From positions 1 through 11,211 of the forward strand of contig JALNYH010000037.1 of the NCBI GenBank assembly GCA_023229945.1: 11,211 bases of DNA, read 5' to 3'. Shown here one piece after another: positions 6,467 through 11,211 of the stretch. The notes below the pieces were generated by a model. That model saw nothing but the letters and a program-made list of their open reading frames with translations. It did no database searches and was not told the origin of the DNA. Positions within the stretch are counted from its first letter, which is position 1. Each line of letters begins with the position of its first letter. Origin of the DNA: Arcobacteraceae bacterium. GTDB taxonomy: Bacteria > Campylobacterota > Campylobacteria > Campylobacterales > Arcobacteraceae. Both the position numbers and the translations under genes were made by a program.

Positions 6467-7399
6467 CTACTTTCTTATAGAAGTAGCTGTAAGGAATATA
6501 TAATCTTTTCCAGTAATGGTTACTCTGAACTTCTTTTGTTGTAAGTATTTTTTGCAAAAATAGACATCTTTATATAATAAAGTCATCTCACTGAAGCTAT
6601 AATTTGGGGCTTTTGCTCCATATATCATCTCTCCATCAATCCATCTACAATTTGGAAAACCTAGTATTATTGCCCCATCCATTTCAAGATAATTTTGTAT
6701 CAAAGACATAAAAATAACTTTGAAATTCAATCCACTACTTTGCAAAGTTCCTATGGTGATAATAAGATCAAATTTATCTAGATTGAGACTATCTAACTCA
6801 TTTATATCGTGGTTATAAAAGATAAAATTTTCTTCTTCAAAACGCTTTTTAGCTACTTCAATAGCAGATGGACAAAAGTCAATTCCTACAAATTCTTTGT
6901 CACTTGTAGATGTAAGTTTTTTTATCACTTCAAACTCATCACCACTATTTATCCCAAGATTTAATACCCTTTTTTTAGAAGATACATCAACATTTTTCAA
7001 AGCTTTTATATAGTGAGCCAAAAAAGCTGGTTCTTCGTTTTTATTTATCTCAAAAAACTCTGATTTTGTACCATATTTTTCTTTTTGTTCTAGTGTGCTT
7101 TTGTGAAATGAATCACTGATATCGAGTTTTTGGTAGCTTATAATTACTGTACTAGCAGAATTAATTTTAGGAGTAAGCATTTTACAAAAAAGTATTTCAC
7201 CCAAATCTGACCAACTTTTATATCCTCTATAGATATATTCTGTATTGTCTATTATTGTTTTTTCACCTGCATATGCACTATTTAAAATATCAGGATTAAG
7301 CACCTCAAAGCTTATAATAAACTCTGGTTTTTGGGTCGATAAAATATTTTGCAAATACTCTAAAATCTCTTGCATTGATTCATTTGTAAATTTCTTCAT
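6467..7399 (-). CDS. class I SAM-dependent methyltransferase, target unknown
   Basis: A Rossmann-type methyltransferase in the middle of a 310-residue protein: RVLNLGINSGDEF (144-156) is the SAM-binding loop, FVGIDFCPSAIEVAKKRF (170-187) holds the acidic ribose ligand Asp174, and FDLIITIGTLQ (210-220) is the motif IV strand. The first 140 residues are a separate, unrecognised region. Near the end, GFPNCRWIDGEMIYGAKAP (248-266) looks like a substrate-side loop. The fold does not tell whether the substrate is RNA, protein or a small molecule. No DNA-methylase catalytic motif (PCQ, or DPPY-like) is visible, so it is not obviously part of the R-M module. The ATG has no ribosome-binding site, but a TATAAT ends six bases upstream, suggesting a leaderless message. 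It is divergent from the phosphodiesterase gene. Confidence 0.82.
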   Translation of the reverse strand: MKKFTNESMQEILEYLQNILSTQKPEFIISFEVLNPDILNSAYAGEKTIIDNTEYIYRGYKSWSDLGEILFCKMLTPKINSASTVIISYQKLDISDSFHKSTLEQKEKYGTKSEFFEINKNEEPAFLAHYIKALKNVDVSSKKRVLNLGINSGDEFEVIKKLTSTSDKEFVGIDFCPSAIEVAKKRFEEENFIFYNHDINELDSLNLDKFDLIITIGTLQSSGLNFKVIFMSLIQNYLEMDGAIILGFPNCRWIDGEMIYGAKAPNYSFSEMTLLYKDVYFCKKYLQQKKFRVTITGKDYIFLTATSIRK

Positions 7400-7405
7400 A
7401 GTGTA

Positions 7406-7411
7406 ATTATA
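7406..7411 (-). promoter_or_regulatory. -10 box of the SAM methyltransferase gene (leaderless)
   Basis: A perfect TATAAT on the minus strand with exactly six bases between it and the ATG at 7399. Transcription should begin at or next to the start codon. No -35 is evident. Confidence 0.6.
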
Positions 7412-7433
7412 TAGTATTAAACCTATTTTTTGA

Positions 7434-7439
7434 TATAAT
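7434..7439 (+). promoter_or_regulatory. extended -10 box of the phosphodiesterase-bioB operon (leaderless)
   Basis: TGATATAAT, a perfect extended -10, with exactly six bases between it and the ATG at 7446. Transcription should begin at or next to the start codon. The opposing -10 box is only 22 bases away, so two polymerases could hardly occupy both promoters at once. Confidence 0.65.
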
Positions 7440-7445
7440 CATACA

Positions 7446-7964
7446 ATGAATACAAAAATAGCAATAATTTCCGATAGCCACGGGAAAAGGGAATATTTAA
7501 AACTAGTACTAGCTCATCTTAAAGAGGAAGGTATCCACTATCTTTTGCACGCTGGAGATATCTCTAAAGGTGATGATTTGGAGTTACTTCATAACTTTGG
7601 AGTACCTTATGTATGTGTATTTGGTAATAATGACAACCATTTATTATCTTTAAGTAGCCACTACAATATCAAACAAGAACCCACTTATTTTAAGATAGAA
7701 GACAGTACCTTTAAAATGATGCACTTGCCTTTTTATATGAGTCCTGATAGCGATGTGGTTGTGTCTGGGCATACTCATATTTTTGAGCATAGCTACAATG
7801 GCAAGACTCTTTATATAAATCCAGGTGAAATATGTGCTAGAGAAAAGCCAAGAATTGAGTTTGTAATACTTGAGATATCACAAAAAGAGTATAAAGTAGC
7901 ATATAATTATTTTGAAGTATCATCAATGCTTTTACACAAAGAGGAATTTATATATGAAAGATAA
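7446..7964 (+). CDS. YfcE/MJ0936-like metallophosphoesterase
   Basis: A compact calcineurin-like phosphodiesterase of 172 residues. The metal-binding motifs are in order: SDSHG (Asp10, His12), HAGDIS (Asp38), FGNNDNH (Asn61), His93 in MMHLPF, and SGHTHIF (His109, His111), followed by YINPGE (124-128). Family members hydrolyse phosphodiesters in vitro with Mn or Ni; the natural substrate is unknown. Between His93 and Gly108 there are only about 14 residues, shorter than I remember for YfcE, so the substrate-side loop seems trimmed. The start is fixed by the DSHG motif close to the N-terminus. No ribosome-binding site is visible and a leaderless message is predicted. The last 11 bases overlap bioB, so the two are one operon. 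Confidence 0.88.
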   Translation: MNTKIAIISDSHGKREYLKLVLAHLKEEGIHYLLHAGDISKGDDLELLHNFGVPYVCVFGNNDNHLLSLSSHYNIKQEPTYFKIEDSTFKMMHLPFYMSPDSDVVVSGHTHIFEHSYNGKTLYINPGEICAREKPRIEFVILEISQKEYKVAYNYFEVSSMLLHKEEFIYER

Positions 7965-8811
7965 AATATTTTTATGTGCTATATCAAATATAGAAAGTGG
8001 TACATGTGCTGAAGACTGTAAATTTTGTACACAAAGTGTCAAATACAAAGCCAACATCCAAAGATTCAAACAAAAAGATATGGCTACCATACTAGAAGAA
8101 GCACAAAGGGCAAAAGCCAACAAAGCTATAGGGTTTTGTCTAGTAACAGCTGGTAAAGGGCTTGATGATAAAAGACTTGATTTTGTATCAAGGGCGGCGT
8201 ATGAGGTCAAAAAACTAAATTTGGGTCTTAAAATAATAGCTTGTAATGGAACGGCCACAAAAGAGCAACTATTGGAGCTAAAAAACTCAGGCGTAACTAA
8301 CTATAACCATAATTTAGAGACTTCAAGAGATTTTTATAAAGAGATATGTACAACACACACTTGGGATGAAAGATATGAGACTTGTGAGAATGTAAAATCA
8401 GTAGGATTAGCTCTTGTATGTGGTGGTATATTTGGACTAGGGGAGAGTAGGGAAGATAGAATATCTATGCTAGAATCCATTGCATCACTAGAGCCTATGA
8501 ATGTACCTATTAACTTCTTCCATCCAAATGAAGCATTGCCACTTGTAAACAACCCATTATCTAAACTTGAGGCGTTTGAGCTTATCTCTCTTACAAGAAA
8601 AATGGTACCAAATGCTCACAAAATAATGGTGGCAGGGGGAAGAGAGCTTATGTTTGGGGATGATGAATATAAAATATTTGAATATGGGGCAAACTCTTTT
8701 GTAATAGGGGATTATCTCACGACCAAAGGCAAAAGCCCTCTACAAGATATCCAAAATCTTGAGAAATTAGGATTTAGTATATCAGAAGAGTGCGATAACA
8801 ATAAAAGTTAG
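7954..8811 (+). CDS. bioB: biotin synthase
   Basis: A radical-SAM enzyme that inserts sulfur into dethiobiotin in the last step of biotin synthesis. The 4Fe-4S cluster motif GTCAEDCKFC gives Cys18, Cys22 and Cys25. The ligands of the second, 2Fe-2S cluster can be placed by comparison with E. coli BioB: Cys62 (GFCLVTAG), Cys97 (ACNGTA), Cys156 (LVCGGIFGLGE) and Arg230 (AGGREL). YNHNLETS (117-124) is the substrate-binding segment. The start at 7954 is chosen over an earlier in-frame ATG at 7912: GAGGAA lies seven bases before 7954, the product then begins MKDKIFLCAISN as in Campylobacter-type BioB, and overlap with the upstream gene falls to 11 bases. The 285-residue length is short but usual for this phylum. 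No other bio genes are in the window. It is convergent with the next gene, three bases apart. Confidence 0.95.
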   Translation: MKDKIFLCAISNIESGTCAEDCKFCTQSVKYKANIQRFKQKDMATILEEAQRAKANKAIGFCLVTAGKGLDDKRLDFVSRAAYEVKKLNLGLKIIACNGTATKEQLLELKNSGVTNYNHNLETSRDFYKEICTTHTWDERYETCENVKSVGLALVCGGIFGLGESREDRISMLESIASLEPMNVPINFFHPNEALPLVNNPLSKLEAFELISLTRKMVPNAHKIMVAGGRELMFGDDEYKIFEYGANSFVIGDYLTTKGKSPLQDIQNLEKLGFSISEECDNNKS

Positions 8812-8814
8812 AGC

Positions 8815-9573
8815 CTATTTATACTTCACAACTACTTTTGTATCAGTATATGTAGCATCAAACTTTTTAATTGGCTCTTTAAGCTCTACAACTACCCGAA
8901 AGTAACCTTCACTTTTGTGGTTACCAATAGCTACTTGTTTGAAATATTTGTGATTTAAGTCCAATCTTTTGGTAAAGAAATTTACATCAGCACGAAAATC
9001 AAATACTATTTTTTTATCTTCTTCCAAATTTAACTTCTTAAATACTTTATATGGTGAACTGATTTCTATTCTATCATCATAGTATTTAACGCTTACAAAT
9101 TTAAGTCCAGTTTTGATGTGTTGTGCTTCATCTTTAAGTTTTATATTTTCTACTGGTTTTTTGACTTCGGGAGTAGGTTTGACCAATGCTATAGTCTCTG
9201 CTGGTTTGGGCTCAACTTCTACTACTACAGTAGGTTTTGGTTGGATAATTGGTTCTTGTTTTGGTGTAGGTTTTGGTTGTGGTTTTTGTATTTTAGATTC
9301 AACTGCTTTTACGACAGGCTCAATTTTTGGTTCTTCTTTTGGAGGTAGAGGTTTGTTTTCTACTATTATATTATTTGTTTGCTGTATGGATTCATCTACA
9401 TATACATTTTTGATATTTTCTAAGATATCAATTTCTGGCTTTGGTTCTTGTTCTTGAGCAAATCTTTCAAGAAGTCTATTCTTTTCTTCTTCAAATGCCT
9501 CAGTAGCCACAAATGGATTTTCTCTCGCCCAAACAAATGTAATCAAAACTAACAATAAAAATATTTTTTTCAC
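8815..9573 (-). CDS. periplasmic AMIN-domain protein with Pro/Lys-rich spacer
   Basis: Residues 1-16 form a Sec signal peptide (MKKIFLLLVLITFVWA) with likely cleavage before Arg17. Residues 43-141 are rich in Pro, Lys and Glu, with repeated KPxP/EPK units as in TonB-type periplasm-spanning linkers. Residues 155-252 are beta-rich and look like an AMIN domain, which in AmiC-type amidases and PilQ targets proteins to the septum or cell wall. No amidase domain follows, so the role is unclear; a cell-envelope or division function is inferred from the neighbours. It corresponds in position to the AMIN-domain gene after eno in Campylobacter. The start is GTG: the four-base GTGA overlaps the stop of the FtsB-like gene, with GGAG eight bases upstream, so translation is probably coupled. 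Confidence 0.82.
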   Translation of the reverse strand: MKKIFLLLVLITFVWARENPFVATEAFEEEKNRLLERFAQEQEPKPEIDILENIKNVYVDESIQQTNNIIVENKPLPPKEEPKIEPVVKAVESKIQKPQPKPTPKQEPIIQPKPTVVVEVEPKPAETIALVKPTPEVKKPVENIKLKDEAQHIKTGLKFVSVKYYDDRIEISSPYKVFKKLNLEEDKKIVFDFRADVNFFTKRLDLNHKYFKQVAIGNHKSEGYFRVVVELKEPIKKFDATYTDTKVVVKYK

Positions 9574-9845
9574 TCTTTTGGCTCCAAATTTTTCAGTTCA
9601 AAGTACTCTTTTTGTAACCTTGCATTATCAGCTTGTAACCTTCTGATTTCATTTTGGAGATATTGTTCTTTGGATTTTAATGTATTATAAACACCCAAAG
9701 AATTATCCCCAAAAAAGATATCTGCAATATGTCTTGCTAAAAATATGGTAACAATTACCAAAAATATAGAAAAAAAAGTGAACTTCAACTTCTTACTAAT
9801 AAAAAGCAAAGCTCTCTTTTTTATATTTTTGGAACTATTATTCAT
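9570..9845 (-). CDS. FtsB/DivIC-like septum formation initiator protein
   Basis: A small bitopic inner-membrane protein of 91 residues. A short basic N-terminus in the cytoplasm (KNIKKRALL) is followed by one membrane span at about 22-42 (FTFFSIFLVIVTIFLA). After that comes a periplasmic segment GDNSLGVYNTL and a coiled coil at about 53-86 (LQNEIRRLQADNARLQKEY). This is the layout of FtsB/DivIC proteins, which bridge FtsL and FtsQ in the divisome and help activate septal peptidoglycan synthesis. Sequence conservation in this family is weak, so the assignment rests on layout and on the gene order eno / FtsB-like, which is widespread in bacteria. It lies five bases after eno and has no good ribosome-binding site of its own, suggesting coupling to enolase translation. 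Confidence 0.82.
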   Translation of the reverse strand: MNNSSKNIKKRALLFISKKLKFTFFSIFLVIVTIFLARHIADIFFGDNSLGVYNTLKSKEQYLQNEIRRLQADNARLQKEYFELKNLEPKE

Positions 9846-9850
9846 ATTTA

Positions 9851-11122
9851 TTATTTAAACAAATTCTTACCCAAATACTCACTAACACCAAGCTCACTTC
9901 CAATTTCTAGAAGTCTATTATACTTAGCATTTCTCTCACCTCTACTAGTAGCTCCTGTTTTGATTTGCCCAGTATTTAGTGCTACTGCAAAATCAGCGAT
10001 AAAGCTATCTTCACTCTCACCACTTCTATGACTCATTACACAAGTATACCCACTTCTTTGAGCAAGTCTTACTGTTTGCATGGTTTCACTTACAGTTCCG
10101 ATTTGGTTTGGTTTGATAAGGATTGAATTTGCGATACCTTTGCTTATACCCTCAGCCAAAATAGAAACATTAGTTACAAACAAGTCATCACCTACAAGTT
10201 GTACTTTGTTTCCTAGTTTTTCTGTAAGTATTTTCCACCCATCCCAGTCATCTTCACTCAAACCATCTTCAATAGAAACTATTGGATATTTTGCACAAAG
10301 ATTTGCGTAATACTCTACAAGCTCAGCACTTGTAAGCTCTTTATTTTCTGATTTTAGTACATATTTCCCAGCGTCATTGATAAGCTCACTTGCTGCTACA
10401 TCAAGAGCGATTGCTATTTGCTCACCTGCTTTATAGCCTGCTTTTTCGATAGCTTGTACTATTACAGATATTGGCTCTTCGTTGTTTTTGAGATTTGGAG
10501 CAAATCCTCCCTCATCACCAACAGCAGTACTTTCACCCATAGAATCAATGATTTTTTTCAATGTATGATAAATCTCAGCTACCGCACGAAGCCCTTCATT
10601 AAAGTCTTCAAATCCAACAGGCATAATCATATATTCTTGAAAGTCAACTGAATTATTTGCGTGTTCTCCACCGTTTATGATATTAAACATAGGTACAGGC
10701 ATAGTCATAGCATTTGCACCACCTAAATATCTATAAAGTGGAGTTTTAAGACTAGTTGCAGATGCACGAGCAACCGCCATAGATACGCCTAGAACTGCGT
10801 TTGCACCAAGTGTAGCATAATTGTTTGTACCATCTAGTTCTTTCATTGTTCCATCTATGATAGATTGGTTAAAAGGACTCATACCTATTAGCTCATCAGC
10901 AATTTTAGTATTTACATTTTCAACAGCTTTTAGTACACCTTTTCCTAAATATCTATTATCACCATCACGAAGTTCTAAAGCCTCTCTTTTACCAGTACTA
11001 GCACCACTTGGCACTATAGCACTTCCAACACTACCATCACTTAATACTACAGTTGCTCTAACTGTTGGATTACCTCTACTATCTAATACTTCATTTGCAT
11101 AAACATTATCTATATATATCAA
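9851..11122 (-). CDS. eno: enolase
   Basis: Interconverts 2-phosphoglycerate and phosphoenolpyruvate in glycolysis and gluconeogenesis; Mg-dependent and cytosolic. The length of 423 residues is typical. Visible active-site parts: VLDSRGNPT (12-20), SGASTG loop (39-44, Ser42), VGDEGGFAPN (201-210, Glu204), metal ligands Asp241 (ALDVAASE), Glu285 (SIEDGL) and Asp312 (VGDDLF), catalytic Lys337 (LIKPNQIGT), SHRSGESED (365-373) and Lys388. The start codon is TTG: the family begins with this segment, AGGAG lies six bases upstream, and no ATG or GTG is available at the right place. It is the first gene of the operon with the FtsB-like and AMIN genes. In this phylum recA commonly lies just upstream, which would be beyond the right edge here. 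Confidence 0.97.
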   Translation of the reverse strand: MIYIDNVYANEVLDSRGNPTVRATVVLSDGSVGSAIVPSGASTGKREALELRDGDNRYLGKGVLKAVENVNTKIADELIGMSPFNQSIIDGTMKELDGTNNYATLGANAVLGVSMAVARASATSLKTPLYRYLGGANAMTMPVPMFNIINGGEHANNSVDFQEYMIMPVGFEDFNEGLRAVAEIYHTLKKIIDSMGESTAVGDEGGFAPNLKNNEEPISVIVQAIEKAGYKAGEQIAIALDVAASELINDAGKYVLKSENKELTSAELVEYYANLCAKYPIVSIEDGLSEDDWDGWKILTEKLGNKVQLVGDDLFVTNVSILAEGISKGIANSILIKPNQIGTVSETMQTVRLAQRSGYTCVMSHRSGESEDSFIADFAVALNTGQIKTGATSRGERNAKYNRLLEIGSELGVSEYLGKNLFK

Positions 11123-11128
11123 TTTAGT

Positions 11129-11133
11129 CTCCT
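11129..11133 (-). promoter_or_regulatory. ribosome-binding site that fixes the TTG start of eno
   Basis: AGGAG on the minus strand, six bases before TTG at 11122-11120. It is among the strongest ribosome-binding sites in the window and compensates for the weak start codon. Confidence 0.8.
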
Positions 11134-11154
11134 AAAAATATTTTCTCTTATTTT

Positions 11155-11160
11155 ACTATA
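11155..11160 (-). promoter_or_regulatory. putative -10 box of the eno operon
   Basis: TATAGT on the minus strand (five of six consensus bases) would start transcription near 11148 and give a leader of about 25 bases. Readthrough from an upstream gene outside the window is also possible. Confidence 0.4.
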
Positions 11161-11175
11161 ATTTTCATTGAAAAC

Positions 11176-11188
11176 TGCTTTAAAAGCA
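11176..11188. repeat. short palindrome upstream of the eno promoter
   Basis: Inverted repeat TGCTTT-A-AAAGCA, followed on the minus strand by GTTTT. It could be a weak terminator of the gene upstream (expected to be recA) or an operator. The stem is short and the evidence slight. Confidence 0.2.
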
Positions 11189-11211
11189 ATAAGCTAAATT
11201 TTACTTGTTTA

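Noticed and set aside
7912..7953. Longer BioB starting at the ATG at 7912
   Set aside because: It has no ribosome-binding site and lies deep within the upstream gene. The ATG at 7954 has GAGGAA at good spacing and gives the usual N-terminus.
8812..8814. Shared bidirectional terminator between bioB and the AMIN gene
   Set aside because: Only three bases separate the two stop codons and no inverted repeat spans the junction.
9113..9457. Open frame on the plus strand encoding a Gly/Ser/Thr-rich peptide
   Set aside because: It is the antisense shadow of the Pro/Lys-rich spacer of the AMIN gene; the low-complexity repeats keep the frame open.
1..11211. No CCGG site in the window, as a hint to the methylase target
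   Set aside because: In DNA this poor in C+G and in CpG only a few such sites are expected, so none is not significant. CCTGG and CCAGG sites do occur (for example near 788, 1579, 1792 and 7821), so site avoidance gives no support for any target.
1..11211. CRISPR array, tRNA, rRNA or insertion sequence
   Set aside because: No regularly spaced repeats, cloverleaf-like segments, ribosomal RNA or transposase motifs were seen on either strand.

Overview
The window looks like chromosomal DNA of a mesophilic member of the Campylobacterota (epsilonproteobacteria), perhaps Sulfurimonas-like. The reasons are the A+T-rich sequence, a very short BioB of the Campylobacter type, an enolase / FtsB-like / AMIN-domain operon as found downstream of recA in that phylum, and a DNA topoisomerase I with GR(F/Y)GPY tail repeats instead of zinc ribbons. 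The genus is not proven.

Layout. 1-1880 (-): 5' part of transketolase (tkt), whose 3' end lies beyond the left edge. 1881-2050: divergent promoter region. 2051-4312 (+): topA. 4313-6466: a complete type II restriction-modification module, consisting of a C5-cytosine methyltransferase (+), an HNH endonuclease (-) tail to tail with it, a small controller (C) protein (-) ahead of the endonuclease, and a C-box operator. 6467-7399 (-): a SAM-dependent methyltransferase of unknown target. It is divergent from 7446-7964 (+), a YfcE-like phosphodiesterase, which overlaps bioB (7954-8811, +). 8815-11122 (-): eno, an FtsB/DivIC-like gene and an AMIN-domain gene as one operon read right to left, convergent with bioB.

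The most informative part is the R-M module. The 35-bp sequence at 6385-6419 has the layout of a double C-box: two GAC/GAT...GTC half-operators separated by CGT. It overlaps the -35 of a promoter whose predicted start point falls on the A of the second in-frame ATG of the controller gene, so the controller mRNA is probably leaderless. The expected circuit is that low C activates C and R and high C represses them, so methylation precedes cutting. The endonuclease appears to combine an EcoRII-N (B3)-like DNA-binding domain with an HNH nuclease, and the methyltransferase has a Dcm/EcoRII-like target-recognition region. Both point to a CC(N)GG-type target, which is inferred and not shown.

A second regulatory oddity is the 46-bp gap between the SAM methyltransferase and the phosphodiesterase. 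Each gene has a TATAAT ending exactly six bases before its ATG and no ribosome-binding site, which suggests two back-to-back leaderless transcripts from mutually exclusive promoters. The remaining genes are ordinary housekeeping: pentose phosphate pathway, DNA supercoiling, biotin synthesis, glycolysis and cell division or envelope.
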